A stretch of 64,000 bases of DNA from CAWBLP01 sp963789495 (lineage in GTDB: Bacteria > Pseudomonadota > Alphaproteobacteria > Acetobacterales > Acetobacteraceae), in assembly GCA_963789495.1 (NCBI GenBank), contig CAWBLP010000004.1, positions 1 through 64,000 on the forward strand. Direction: 5' to 3'. Position numbers and translations under genes: made by a program. Below, in pieces: positions 55,191 to 64,000 of the stretch. Numbering within the stretch: position 1 is the stretch's first letter; every line of letters starts with the position of its first letter. The notes beneath the pieces are model-generated. The model did no database searches, had not been told where the DNA came from, and saw only the letters and a program-made list of their open reading frames with translations.

Positions 55191-56627
55191 TCAATTGCCA
55201 GCCCGGTGCGGGATCGGCTCCTGCGGCACCGCGTCCGCAGGGGCCGGGCCGAAGGGTTGCGGCAGCCACACGCTGACCGTCGTGCCCACGCCTTCCTCGC
55301 TCTCGATCACCAACTGCCCGCGGTGACGGCTGACAATATGCTTCACGATTGCCAGTCCCAGCCCGGTGCCGCCCGCCGCGCGTGAACGCCCTTTGTCCAC
55401 GCGGTAGAACCGTTCGGTGAGCCGTGGCAGGTGCTGGCGCGAAATGCCCTGCCCCTGATCGGCCACCGCAACAACCACACCGGGCCGCGCCGGCCAGCGG
55501 CCGCCCGGCGGAACCGACTGCACGTCCAGCCGGACGGTGCCGCCCTCGCGACCATATTTCACCGCATTGTCCAGCAGGTTCTGCAGCACCTGGGCGATCT
55601 GGTCGGCATCGCCCACCACCGCGGGCAGGGGCTCCGCAATATGGGGCTCCAGGATCACCCGCCGCTCGGCCAGCCGCGGCTCAAACCCCGGCAGCAGTCG
55701 GGACAGCAGCGCCGCCAGGTCCAGCCGGTCGGCCGGAGCCTGATGCTCCATCAGCTCGATCCGCGACAGGCTGAGCAGGTCATCGATCAGCCGGTTCATC
55801 CGTGCGCCCTGTTCGGCCATGATCGCCAGAAACCGCTGTTGCGCGGGCGGATCATCGGCGGCCGGACCGCGCAGCGTTTCCACAAACCCGATCAGCGACG
55901 CCAGCGGCGTGCGCAGTTCGTGGCTGGCATTGGCGACGAAATCCGCGCGCATGCGTTCCAGCACGCGCTCCCGCGTCCGGTCCGACAGCACCACCACGGC
56001 GCGTCCGCCATCAGCCAGCGGTGGGTCCATCGGCACCACGGTGGCATGCACGTCCCGGGGCACCGGCACCGGCAGGCTCAGTTCGGCCGTCTGCACCTTC
56101 CCATCCGCAAAAGCGCGCTCGATCGCACCGCGCAGCCCGGGATGCCGCAGCACCGCCGGCATGTCGTCGCCGAACGCCGCCCGCGCCGCCGAATTCGAAC
56201 GACGCTCCGTGCGATCCGAGCCCAGCACGATCAGCGGATCGGGCAGCCGCTCCACGATCGCCGCATCGGCCCGACGCAGCTGCTCGACCAGGGCGGTGCG
56301 CGTCGCGACCCGGCGAGCGAGGCGTTCAATGTCGCTCTGCAGCGCCTGCATCGAGGGCAGGGACGCGACAACCGGCTGCCTGTCGGGCGGCTCATCGGCC
56401 GCCACCTGGCGCAGCGCCTCGGTCAGCGCCGCCTGGTCGCGTCGCCAGAGCGCTGCGATGCAGGCGGCACAGATCAGGGTCAGGCAGATCGCGATGAAGG
56501 CGGGCCCGGTCGCAGCCCAGCCGAATCCAACCATCAGCCCCAGCGCCACGACCGGTGTCGCTGACAGGCCACAGGCGAGCAGGGCAATGCGCAATTCGGC
56601 CGGCTTCAGCCGGAACCGAGGGGCCAT
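55191..56627 (-). CDS. phoR: PhoR-like sensor histidine kinase
   Basis: The 478-residue kinase has two N-terminal transmembrane helices (residues ~13-35 and ~42-62), a PAS-like region (VERLPDPLIVLGSDR), the H-box FVANASHELRTPLASLIGF and the ATPase blocks NLLDNAVKYGREGG, GQGISRQHLPRL and GGTGLGLAIVKHI. The layout fits PhoR, the phosphate-limitation sensor. No phoB lies next to it in this window, so the symbol is tentative. Confidence 0.8.
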   Translation of the reverse strand: MAPRFRLKPAELRIALLACGLSATPVVALGLMVGFGWAATGPAFIAICLTLICAACIAALWRRDQAALTEALRQVAADEPPDRQPVVASLPSMQALQSDIERLARRVATRTALVEQLRRADAAIVERLPDPLIVLGSDRTERRSNSAARAAFGDDMPAVLRHPGLRGAIERAFADGKVQTAELSLPVPVPRDVHATVVPMDPPLADGGRAVVVLSDRTRERVLERMRADFVANASHELRTPLASLIGFVETLRGPAADDPPAQQRFLAIMAEQGARMNRLIDDLLSLSRIELMEHQAPADRLDLAALLSRLLPGFEPRLAERRVILEPHIAEPLPAVVGDADQIAQVLQNLLDNAVKYGREGGTVRLDVQSVPPGGRWPARPGVVVAVADQGQGISRQHLPRLTERFYRVDKGRSRAAGGTGLGLAIVKHIVSRHRGQLVIESEEGVGTTVSVWLPQPFGPAPADAVPQEPIPHRAGN

Positions 56628-56639
56628 CGCCCCCCGGTG

Positions 56640-57092
56640 TCAGTTGCCGCTCTCCACACGGCGATAACGCGCCCGCACACCGCGTTGGATGGCGGCCGCC
56701 ACCAACGGGTCGAGATGCAGTTCGGTCTCCACGAATTCCAGCATCTGCAGGGTCTGCTGGCCTGCCACCTGGTCGGCCGCGATGACCTCGCAGGCCAGTG
56801 CGTAGGCGGTCTCCCGCAGGCGGGGATTGAGCGCGGCACGGATCAGGCGGGCCGCGTGCTGCAGCCCGTCATCCTCATTCAGCAGCCGGACCGCGGCATC
56901 CGTGCCTTCCTGCAACTGGCCGCTGGTGAAATCGTGGAACGCTGGGAGCGTCTGCACCTGGCCGGACATCACGCCGATCTCGCGATCGGTAATGCCGCCA
57001 TCGGCGGCGGCCACCAGCACCATGGTCAGGATCAGAGCCTCGGCAGGGTTCAAAGCGTCGCGGGCGCGCATCGGAGAGTTCACTTTCGTCAT
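56640..57092 (-). CDS. TerB-family protein
   Basis: The ~150-residue protein begins MTKVNSPMRARDALNPAEAL and has the helical TerB fold with the acidic metal-site motif AADGGITDREIGVM and ETAYALACEVIAADQ. TerB-like proteins are linked to tellurite resistance or stress envelopes but often stand alone, as here, with no other ter genes. It lies 12 bp upstream of phoR on the same strand, so they may be co-transcribed. Confidence 0.78.
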   Translation of the reverse strand: MTKVNSPMRARDALNPAEALILTMVLVAAADGGITDREIGVMSGQVQTLPAFHDFTSGQLQEGTDAAVRLLNEDDGLQHAARLIRAALNPRLRETAYALACEVIAADQVAGQQTLQMLEFVETELHLDPLVAAAIQRGVRARYRRVESGN

Positions 57093-57145
57093 AGAGCGGA
57101 CCCTGAGCGAAGCGCGGCGGCAGATCAAGCCAAGACCGATGACGT

Positions 57146-59998
57146 TTACGGGGTATTCAGAAAGCCTCGCGTCTCTGTCACCGCCTGAGCCAACCCGACC
57201 CGGCGCAACGTCACCCCGGACGGGAAGGCCGACAGCAGCCGCGTCGGGGTCTGTCGGTCCAGCAGCACGAAAACGCCACGATCCGTGGCACGGCGAATCA
57301 GCCGCCCGAACGCCTGCCGCAGCCGCAGCCGGGCAATCCGGTCGTCGAACGCTTTCGGATTGCCCTGCGACAGATGCACCCGGCGTTCGCGATGCAGGAT
57401 GTCCGGACGCGGCCAGGGCACCTTCTCGAATACCACCAGGCGCAGTGCGCGCCCGGGCACGTCGACGCCATCCCGCATCGCGTCGGTGCCGAGCAGGCAA
57501 CTGTCCTCCTCGGTACGGAAGATGTCGACGAGCGTCGCATTGCCCATGGCATCGACGTGCTGCGCGTAGAGCGGAATGCCGGCTGCCTCCAGCTCCGGCG
57601 CGATACGGGCATGGACCGCCTGCAGGCGGCGGATCGCAGTGAACAGGCCGAGGCCGCCGCCACCGGAGGCAAGAAACAGGGCGCGATAGGCCGCGGCGAG
57701 CTGGTTCAGGTCGCCGGCCGCGACATCCTGCACGATGAAGCCACGGGTCTGGGTCGCATAGTCGAACGGCGAGGCGGCGGTGGCGCGGATCGCCGGTGTC
57801 GACAGGTGCGGTGCGCCCACCCGCGCTTCGGCCGCCTCCCAGTTGCTCTCCGGGTCGGCCGCTCCATCCGAATCACGCAGCGTGGCCGAAGTGACCACCA
57901 GACCATGCGCCGGCGCCGCCAGGGTGGTCGCGAATGGGACGGTCGGATCGAGCCAGTGGCGGTGCAAGCCGACATCGACGTCGCGCAGCCCGTCGCGCCG
58001 ATCCAGCCGCAGGAAGAACACGTAGCAGGGCAGGGTGCCGGGATCCCTCGGTGGATCTGTCAGATGCCGCAGCATCGCCTGCCAGGCGGCGAGTGGGTTC
58101 AGCGCCCGCCGCTGCAGAGAGCGGCCGATCGCCTCGATACGGTTGCGGGTGGCCGCATCCATGTCCTCCGCCTCATCATCGAGCCGAACCAGCAGACGTT
58201 CGCGCAAGGTGGTGAGGGGTTCGGCGATACGGGCCAAGGCGCGAACCAGATGGTGCGCCGCCTCGGCCAGTTCCGCATTGACCGGCTCCAGATCGCATTC
58301 CAGCGCCCCCCAGGCCCGCCCCCGTTCGGCCTCGTCACCATAGACGCGGGCGAGCACCTGGCGACGCATCAGGCGCAACAGGTGCTCGGTGGGATTGGGC
58401 CGGCCAGCCTGGATGCCGGCAAGCTCGGGTCCCTCCTCGGACAGGCGCTCGGACCAGCCGGGGGCAGGCAGCGCCCCGGTGGCCTGCAAGGCGGCGTCCA
58501 GCGGGGCTTCAAGATCCGGGCGTTGCGCGACCAGCTCATCGATCCGACGTCGCAGACCGCGTGCGCGTGACCGCCCGCCCTCCGCACCGCGCAGCCAGCG
58601 GCGCAGTTCGGCTGTCTCAAGGCCGGACAACACTGCGGAGAAGGCGCTGTCCGCGGCATCGAACACGTGATGCCCCTCGTCGAAGACATAGCGGGTGGGC
58701 ACGGTATTGTCGTCGAGCCCACCCCAGGCGGCCTGGGTCATTACCAGCGCGTGGTTGGCCACCACCAGGTCGGCGTTGCGGGCCCGCCGGATTGAGTGTT
58801 CCACGAAACACCGCCGCCAATGCGGGCAAGCGGCGTGGATGCACTCGCCGCGCCGGTCGGCCAGACCGGCAAGCATCGCGGTGCCATACAGCTCCGACAG
58901 CCAGCCGGGCAGATCGCCGCCCTTGATGTCCCCATCGCTGGTCGCCACCGCCCAGCGGACGATCAATCCGAGCGGGATGTTCGATGCATCGATGAAACCG
59001 GTGGTGGCGGCGCCAACCGCGTCCTCCAGGTTCAGCAGGCATAAATAGTTCTCGCGGCCCTTGCGAATGACGACGCGGGTGCGGCGCTGCACCGGGTCCG
59101 GATGCAGGCGACCCAATTCGCTCTCGATCTGGCGCTGCAAATGGCGGGTGAACGTGCTGATCCAGACCGTGCCGCGGTTCTTCTCCGCCCAAACGCTGGC
59201 AGGCGCCAGGTAGCCGAGGGTCTTGCCGGTGCCGGTCCCGGCCTCAGCAAGCACAAAATGCGGCGCGCCACGGGTTTCCCGCGGGGCGAAGGCCGCTGCG
59301 GTGGCGCCGGCATAGTCACCTTGGGCCGGACGCGTTTCAGCCTCGGGCCCGAGCATCATGGCCAGACGGTGGCGAACCTCGGCCTCGGTGACGGGCTGCG
59401 ACGAGGGTGGCGGCAACGGCGCCTGATCCTCCCATTCCGGCAGTCGTTTCCAGATTTTCAACGGTTCTGCGGAGGGGCGCGCATCGGGACGTTCCAGCGC
59501 CTCCATCACGTAAGGCGCCCAACCCCAGCCGGCGGCGCCCATGCGCGCGGCGAGCACGGCGGCATCGCGATTCAATGCCGTATCGCGTCCCTGCAACAGC
59601 CGGCGCAGCAATGTGGCGGCGAGATCAGGCAACAGCGCCGCCTCCGCTTCCAGGCCACCGACCGGTGGCTCATGGTCCAGCACCAATGCCAGGCCGCGCG
59701 GCGTAGGTGCGACGGTGCGGGCGGGGAGCACGAAGGCGAACAGCTCCAGCAGGTCGAACGCCGGACCGGATCGCAGGCCGAGCCGTCGGAAGCTGGCCGG
59801 CGCATGCACCAGCAGGGGTGGCGGCATGGCGCGCAAGCGCTCCGCCGCCATTGCCGACGGCAGCAGAAGCAGTTCCCCGTCCGCGGTCAGCAGTGCCGCG
59901 CGGCCATGCCCGGCCACCACCGCTGGAGCGTCGGGAAGGGCGAGGCGGGTACGCACCACAGCGGCGTAGCGCGGATTGCCCGCGCCTGCCAACGCCAA
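57146..59998 (-). CDS. ATP-dependent DNA helicase, DinG/XPD type
   Basis: The ~950-residue SF2 helicase has Walker A AEAGTGTGKTLGYLA, the DEGHH box (VFDEGHHVFDAAD), four cysteines for an Fe-S cluster around GRENYLCLLNLEDAV and RRGECIHAACPHWRRCF, and C-terminal helicase motifs including the last block RLRQAFGRLIRRATDRGVFVLLD. It has an extra ~200-residue N-terminal region. The start shown is a TTG and is uncertain; a later start is possible. It would unwind DNA in repair. Confidence 0.85.
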   Translation of the reverse strand: MALAGAGNPRYAAVVRTRLALPDAPAVVAGHGRAALLTADGELLLLPSAMAAERLRAMPPPLLVHAPASFRRLGLRSGPAFDLLELFAFVLPARTVAPTPRGLALVLDHEPPVGGLEAEAALLPDLAATLLRRLLQGRDTALNRDAAVLAARMGAAGWGWAPYVMEALERPDARPSAEPLKIWKRLPEWEDQAPLPPPSSQPVTEAEVRHRLAMMLGPEAETRPAQGDYAGATAAAFAPRETRGAPHFVLAEAGTGTGKTLGYLAPASVWAEKNRGTVWISTFTRHLQRQIESELGRLHPDPVQRRTRVVIRKGRENYLCLLNLEDAVGAATTGFIDASNIPLGLIVRWAVATSDGDIKGGDLPGWLSELYGTAMLAGLADRRGECIHAACPHWRRCFVEHSIRRARNADLVVANHALVMTQAAWGGLDDNTVPTRYVFDEGHHVFDAADSAFSAVLSGLETAELRRWLRGAEGGRSRARGLRRRIDELVAQRPDLEAPLDAALQATGALPAPGWSERLSEEGPELAGIQAGRPNPTEHLLRLMRRQVLARVYGDEAERGRAWGALECDLEPVNAELAEAAHHLVRALARIAEPLTTLRERLLVRLDDEAEDMDAATRNRIEAIGRSLQRRALNPLAAWQAMLRHLTDPPRDPGTLPCYVFFLRLDRRDGLRDVDVGLHRHWLDPTVPFATTLAAPAHGLVVTSATLRDSDGAADPESNWEAAEARVGAPHLSTPAIRATAASPFDYATQTRGFIVQDVAAGDLNQLAAAYRALFLASGGGGLGLFTAIRRLQAVHARIAPELEAAGIPLYAQHVDAMGNATLVDIFRTEEDSCLLGTDAMRDGVDVPGRALRLVVFEKVPWPRPDILHRERRVHLSQGNPKAFDDRIARLRLRQAFGRLIRRATDRGVFVLLDRQTPTRLLSAFPSGVTLRRVGLAQAVTETRGFLNTP

Positions 59999-60406
59999 CC
60001 GCCGGATTGCGCGGTAGAGCGGGATATCGTCCGCTCGATGTTGGCCAAACTCGGGAAGCTGCAGCGCAGAAGATATCGTGGCGCGTCCGCCGCAGCTCCC
60101 TTTCCCCTTGCGGGCCGCTTGCGGAAGGGAAAGCCCGCGGAACTCGGCGGATCGAATCCGCCCCTGGCCTCCTCCTGCAAGGGGAGCGGGAAAGCTTCTG
60201 CTTCTCCTTTACGTGCTCGTTCTCTTGTTGCCTGTGGGGTCAGGCCCGGCCGAGACGGAAGGTGCGCGGCGCGTGGATCGGTGGGACACGCCGGCTTGGC
60301 GACGTCGCGGATGGTGGCCCTGCATCTTGCCCTCACACCGCATCCGGCGTCGATTGCAGAGCCATCGCTTCCGCCCGATAGTCACCGCCATGCTCAGGAC
60401 CTCACA
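59999..60406. other. Intergenic region upstream of the SDR gene
   Basis: No gene is supported. It contains the GC-rich, partly palindromic stretch CCCCTTGCGGGCCGCTTGCGG near 60110-60130 and a related block near 60170-60190, like dispersed extragenic repeats. Frames across it are Pro/Arg-rich and not convincing. Confidence 0.45.
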
Positions 60407-61171
60407 ATGACCATGCCGCGCACGCCTTCGATGCGGCTGGATGGCCGCCGAGCGCTGGTCACCGGCGCGGGACGCGGCATCGGTCTTGCCTGTGCCGCCG
60501 CCCTGGCACAGGCCGGCGCGCATGTCGTACTGGCCGCCCGCACAAGTGCGGAAATCGAGCGTGCTGTCGCAGAGATTCGCGCAGACGGCGGCGATGCGGA
60601 ACCGCTGACGCTCGACGTAACCGACAACGCGGCGATCCGCGCTGCCATCACCGCCGCGCCGCCCTTCGACGTGCTGGTCAACAACGCCGGCACCAATCGC
60701 CCACGCGACTTCCTCGAAGTTTCCGACGAGGACTATGACGTCATCACCACGTTGAACCTGCGCGCCGCATTCTTCGTCGCGCAGGCGGTGGCACAGCGCA
60801 TGGTTCAGTCTGAGACGTCCGGGTCGATCATCCACATCTCGTCGCAGATGGGCCATGTCGGCGGCGCGCGGCGCAGCGTCTATTGCATGACCAAACATGG
60901 CATTGAAGGCCTGACAAAGGCGATGGCGATCGATCTCGCCCCGCACGGGATCCGAGTGAATACGATTGGTCCTACGTTCATCGAGACGCCGCTGACCATG
61001 CCCTTCTTCCAGGACGCCACATTCCGCGACGACGTGCTCCGCCGCATCAAACTCGGCCGCCTCGGCACCGTGGAGGACCTCATGGGCGCCGTGGTGTTCC
61101 TGGCCTCCGATGCCGCGGCGCTGATCACCGGCACGGCCCTGGTGGTGGACGGCGGTTGGACCGCAGAATGA
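60407..61171 (+). CDS. Short-chain dehydrogenase/reductase
   Basis: The 254-residue enzyme starts MTMPRTPSMRLDGRRALV with TGAGRGIGLAC, DVLVNNAGTN, Ser in IHISSQMGHVGG and the catalytic YCMTK. The C-terminus ALITGTALVVDGGW is typical of SDR family members. It is followed 13 bp later by a HisD-family dehydrogenase and probably works on the same pathway, for example oxidation of a polyol or sulfonated polyol. Substrate unproven. Confidence 0.87.
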   Translation: MTMPRTPSMRLDGRRALVTGAGRGIGLACAAALAQAGAHVVLAARTSAEIERAVAEIRADGGDAEPLTLDVTDNAAIRAAITAAPPFDVLVNNAGTNRPRDFLEVSDEDYDVITTLNLRAAFFVAQAVAQRMVQSETSGSIIHISSQMGHVGGARRSVYCMTKHGIEGLTKAMAIDLAPHGIRVNTIGPTFIETPLTMPFFQDATFRDDVLRRIKLGRLGTVEDLMGAVVFLASDAAALITGTALVVDGGWTAE

Positions 61172-61184
61172 AGGAACCGGTGCA

Positions 61185-62471
61185 ATGATCCGCATCCTGA
61201 AGCACGGCGCAACCGAGGCCGAAAAGACCGAGGCCGATCGCAAGGTCCGGCAGACCGTGGAAGCCATCCTGGAGGATATCGCGGCTCGTGGTGACACGGC
61301 GGTACGGGATCTGTCAGCGAAATTCGACCGCTGGCAACCCGAGTCGTTTCGACTGACGCCGTCCGAGATCCAGGGCCTGATCGATAGCCTGCCGACCCAG
61401 GTGATCGACGACATTAAGTTCGCCCAGGCGCAGATCCGGCGCTTCGCCGAGGCACAGCGGGCCGCGCTGCGCGACATCGAGGTGGAGACCCTGCCGGGGG
61501 TGCGGCTCGGCCATCGCAACATCCCAGTGTCGAGCGTCGGATGCTATGTTCCGGGCGGCCGCTATCCGATGGTCGCCAGCGCCCATATGTCCGTGCTGAC
61601 CGCCAAGGTCGCCGGTGTGAAGCGCGTGGCCGCCTGCACGCCGCCGCTGAATGGCGTGCCGCCCGCGGCAACCGTTGCCGCCATGGCGCTCGCCGGCGCG
61701 GACGAGATCTATCTGTTGGGTGGCATCCAGGCCGTGGCCGCCATGGGCCTCGGCACGGCGACCATCCCGCCGGTCGATATGCTGGTCGGCCCCGGCAACG
61801 CCTTCGTCGCCGAAGCGAAGCGGCAGTTGTTCGGCCGGGTGGGCATCGACCTCCTCGCCGGCCCCACCGAGACGCTGATCATCGCCGACGACACCGCCGA
61901 CGCGGAAATCTGTGCCACCGACCTGCTCGGACAGGCCGAACACGGTCCGACATCGCCGGCCATCCTGCTGACGACATCAGCCCGGATTGCTAACGAGATC
62001 GCCGCGGAGATCACCCGCCAGCTTTCCAGGCTGGCGACCGCCGATATCGCCGGTGTGGCATGGCGCGACCACGGCCAGGTGATCCTGTGCGAGACCGATG
62101 AGGAAATGCTGGCGGAGGCCGACCGGATCGCCAGCGAGCATGTGCAGGTGATGACCAGCGAGCCACGCTGGTTCCTGCAGCGGATGACCAATTACGGCTC
62201 GCTGTTCCTCGGCAAGGAAACCAATGTCGCGTATGGCGACAAGGTCATCGGCACCAACCATACACTGCCGACGAAGCGGGCGGCGCGCTACACGGGCGGG
62301 CTTTGGGTCGGCAAATTCCTGAAGACGGTGACCTATCAGGAGGTCAGTCCCGAGGCGAGCGCCATGATCGGCGAGTATTGCTCCCGACTATGCGCGATCG
62401 AGAATTTCGCCGGGCACAAGGAACAGGCCGATCTACGCGTTCGCCGCTACGGCGGCCGGAACGAGAGCTGA
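61185..62471 (+). CDS. HisD-family NAD-dependent dehydrogenase, HpsN-like
   Basis: The 428-residue protein shares the fold of histidinol dehydrogenase (SSVGCYVPGGRYPMVASAHM, LLGGIQAVAAMG, VGPGNAFVAEAKRQLFG, zinc/substrate residues around LLGQAEHGPTS). It has features of the catabolic paralogue group: GPTETLIIADDTADAE instead of GPSEVLVIAD, and NYGSLFLGKETNVAYGDKV near the end. It has no his-operon neighbours and follows an SDR. The likely role is oxidation of a polyol such as sulfopropanediol, by similarity to HpsN. True HisD cannot be excluded. Confidence 0.8.
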   Translation: MIRILKHGATEAEKTEADRKVRQTVEAILEDIAARGDTAVRDLSAKFDRWQPESFRLTPSEIQGLIDSLPTQVIDDIKFAQAQIRRFAEAQRAALRDIEVETLPGVRLGHRNIPVSSVGCYVPGGRYPMVASAHMSVLTAKVAGVKRVAACTPPLNGVPPAATVAAMALAGADEIYLLGGIQAVAAMGLGTATIPPVDMLVGPGNAFVAEAKRQLFGRVGIDLLAGPTETLIIADDTADAEICATDLLGQAEHGPTSPAILLTTSARIANEIAAEITRQLSRLATADIAGVAWRDHGQVILCETDEEMLAEADRIASEHVQVMTSEPRWFLQRMTNYGSLFLGKETNVAYGDKVIGTNHTLPTKRAARYTGGLWVGKFLKTVTYQEVSPEASAMIGEYCSRLCAIENFAGHKEQADLRVRRYGGRNES

Positions 62472-62542
62472 TCCGCGGCGATGTGCCTCGCATCGGACTC
62501 GCGAGGGCGCATAGCAGGCGTCGAGCTCGCCGGCGGGCGCTG

Positions 62543-63076
62543 TTAGGCGACGGCGCCGGCCGTGCTGGCCGGCTGCTGCTGGTTGCGACGGGCCTGCCAC
62601 AGCGCGACGAAATCGATCGGCTGCAGCAACACAGGCGGGAAACCGCCGTCACGCGTCACGTCGGCCAGAATGTTACGGGCGAATGGGAACAGAATTCGCG
62701 GGCATTCCACTAACAGCACCGGCTCGACTGCATTGTCCGGCAATCCAGACAGGGTGAATACGCCCGCATAGGTCAGCTCCGCAACGAACACGGTGGGAGG
62801 CACCCCGCCGGTCTGGCCATTGCTGCTTTGCCCGGCCGCTTCATGCGCCTCTGCCCGGATGATGATCGAGACCTCGAACACACTCTGTCCGTCCTGAATG
62901 CGGCGGGCCTGCACGTCGAGATTGATGTTGACCTGCGGTTGCGCCTTGATCTGGCTGAAGATTCCGGGCGCACCCGGCACCTCAAAGGAGAGGTCCTTGA
63001 CGTACTGAATATTGACCACCAGCGGCGGCTGGGCCGGCGTGGCTCCCGGTTGAGAAATTGGGGTCGTCTCAGACAT
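62543..63076 (-). CDS. secB: Protein-export chaperone SecB
   Basis: The ~177-residue protein starts MSETTPISQPGATPAQPPL behind GGAGAG, with the SecB core VNIQYVKDLSFEVPGAPGIF, NINLDVQARRIQ, VFVAELTYAGVFTLSGLP and LVECPRILFPFARNILADVTRDGGFPP. It keeps precursor proteins unfolded for SecA. In alphaproteobacteria it sits near the Tim44-like gene, as here. The C-terminus is rich in Gln/Ala. Confidence 0.93.
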   Translation of the reverse strand: MSETTPISQPGATPAQPPLVVNIQYVKDLSFEVPGAPGIFSQIKAQPQVNINLDVQARRIQDGQSVFEVSIIIRAEAHEAAGQSSNGQTGGVPPTVFVAELTYAGVFTLSGLPDNAVEPVLLVECPRILFPFARNILADVTRDGGFPPVLLQPIDFVALWQARRNQQQPASTAGAVA

Positions 63077-63178
63077 GACGCTCTCCGTAATCAATGATGA
63101 GCCAGAACTGGCGCGTTCATGGGTGCGCCGGGTAGCACGGATGACACCAATGCGCCATCGGTTCGCGGCCGCCTGAGT

Positions 63179-63733
63179 TCAGGCGCGCCAGACGATCTCT
63201 TCGGGTGCAGGATCCCGCGGATCGCATTGTAACCATTGACCATTCATGACGCTCTGACCGGTCAATGACAGAATGAATCCCCAATGACTTACCACGACCG
63301 TCTGCGACCAGTCGGGTAATGCCGCCATCTCCGCGCGAAACAGGGCTGCCCGCCCAAGCACGGATTCGGCTGGCTCCTCGATCGCCGGCCACCAGACCTC
63401 GTCGATGCCGGAAAAATCCCGTTCCGGCCAGGCCAGCGCCAATTCGGTCCGCGGAGTGCCGATGTCGCAGGCAAAGGCGTAACGTTCGCGGACGATCGGG
63501 TTGATCAGCACCGGGACGTCAAGGATACGCGCCAGCGGCGCGGCGGTTTGCAGCGCCCTTGTATACGGGGAGGTAATGATCCGGGCGATCCGCTGCTTGG
63601 ACAGATGCTGCGCCGCCTCGACCGCCTGAGCGTGACCCAATTCGGTCAGCCGCGGGTCGGCAATGCCGGGGTCGCGGCGGGTTGCGGTGAAATGCAGGTT
63701 GAACTCACTCTGCCCGTGGCGTAGCAGGATCAT
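63179..63733 (-). CDS. Histidine phosphatase family protein
   Basis: The ~184-residue enzyme starts MILLRHGQSEFNLHFTATRR, with the phosphate-binding RHG motif and catalytic His. Further motifs are LGHAQAVEAAQHLSKQ, the conserved ITSPYTRALQTAAPLARIL and VVVSHWGFILSLTG (second His). It resembles phosphoglycerate mutase-like phosphatases. The physiological substrate is unknown. An upstream in-frame ATG at 63796 is not favoured. Confidence 0.86.
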   Translation of the reverse strand: MILLRHGQSEFNLHFTATRRDPGIADPRLTELGHAQAVEAAQHLSKQRIARIITSPYTRALQTAAPLARILDVPVLINPIVRERYAFACDIGTPRTELALAWPERDFSGIDEVWWPAIEEPAESVLGRAALFRAEMAALPDWSQTVVVSHWGFILSLTGQSVMNGQWLQCDPRDPAPEEIVWRA

Positions 63734-63881
63734 GGCGCTCGCATACTCGTGGTCTGCCGCCCCGGCAACCCCATCCGGCACCCTCGCCGTGGCCACGTCA
63801 CCGAAGCAACGGGGACAGATGCGGGTTTCGTTTGTCTGACGGCCTCCTCCCCCCTATCTGTCAACAACGAGGAGTGTGGTC

Positions 63882-64000
63882 ATGGGCGCGAGCGGCGGAT
63901 TTCCGATCGATCTGGTCTTGTTCGGGATGGTGGCAGCCTTCCTGGTGCTGCGCCTGCGCAGCATCCTGGGACGGCGAACCGGCTTTGAGAAGCCACCGCA
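63882..64000 (+). CDS. Tim44-like domain protein (5' part only)
   Basis: The ATG at 63882 follows GAGGAG. The visible 39 residues, MGASGGFPIDLVLFGMVAAF then VLRLRSILGRRTGFEK, have an N-terminal transmembrane helix followed by the L-R-x-x-L-G-x-R-T motif of bacterial Tim44/TimA proteins. The neighbourhood with secB supports the call. The rest lies outside the window. Confidence 0.72.
   Translation, partial: MGASGGFPIDLVLFGMVAAFLVLRLRSILGRRTGFEKPP

Noticed and set aside
54874..55269. Pro/Arg-rich minus-strand protein with NRxVQP repeats
   Set aside because: It overlaps the phoR 3' end in another frame and has no ribosome site; repeats are noted as DNA structure instead.
59102..61171. A 689-residue frame ending in the SDR
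   Set aside because: The upstream part is antisense to the DinG-type helicase; the SDR start at 60407 fits the family length.
61185..62471. Plain annotation as biosynthetic histidinol dehydrogenase
   Set aside because: Sequence motifs (GPTETLIIAD) and the absence of his genes point to the catabolic HpsN-like group, though not proven.

Overview
The window is GC-rich bacterial DNA with alphaproteobacterial gene content. A secB gene sits near a Tim44-domain gene start, a start typical of Rhodospirillales or Acetobacteraceae-type genomes. Also present are a modE/modABC molybdate locus, RND efflux, OpgH-type glucan synthesis and many acyl-CoA/aldolase genes. The family-level guess is inference only.

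Layout. Positions 1-20.8 kb are an insertion-sequence graveyard. It holds IS21, three complete IS3-family copies (two nearly identical), an IS1202/ISNCY-type element with a 16-bp target duplication, IS5, IS630 and IS66, plus IS1380 and IS3 remnants. Between them lie fragments of other systems: a TraG tail and CopG-family start from a conjugation locus, a frameshifted phosphoesterase with a large unknown N-terminal region, a dinB with an internal amber codon, and a cryptic phage packaging module (ParB-methylase, DUF5681 protein, broken large terminase).

Positions 22.5-30.3 kb form a same-strand, tightly packed cluster. It encodes a 17-repeat RTX-like Ser/Thr-rich protein (split by an IS630 element), a TPR/SPINDLY-type O-GlcNAc transferase homologue, a left-handed-beta-helix acyltransferase, an NAD-dependent epimerase and a damaged cephalosporin-hydroxylase-like gene. 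It reads as a surface-protein glycosylation operon. nagA lies immediately upstream.

From 31 kb on, the DNA is mostly ordinary chromosome. It carries ftsH (three indels), an amidohydrolase, a secreted Pro/Tyr-rich protein, tRNA-Ala(GGC), divergent modE/modABC, a cupredoxin plus FTR1 iron permease pair, an FkbM methyltransferase, an OpgH-like glucosyltransferase, a glycosyltransferase, SDRs, an RND efflux pair, and a block of acyl-CoA, citrate-lyase-like, GMC and HpcH enzymes. It ends with a PhoR kinase, TerB, DinG helicase, an SDR with a HisD/HpsN-like dehydrogenase, SecB, a histidine phosphatase and the start of a Tim44-like gene.

Single-base indels interrupt many otherwise well conserved genes (phosphoesterase, terminase, methylase, IS5, cmcI-like, ftsH three times, modE, fkbM, opgH). 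Three of them share the same change, CGTAC to CGGTAC. Either long-read consensus error or real decay could explain this, so frames in those genes should be read as provisional.
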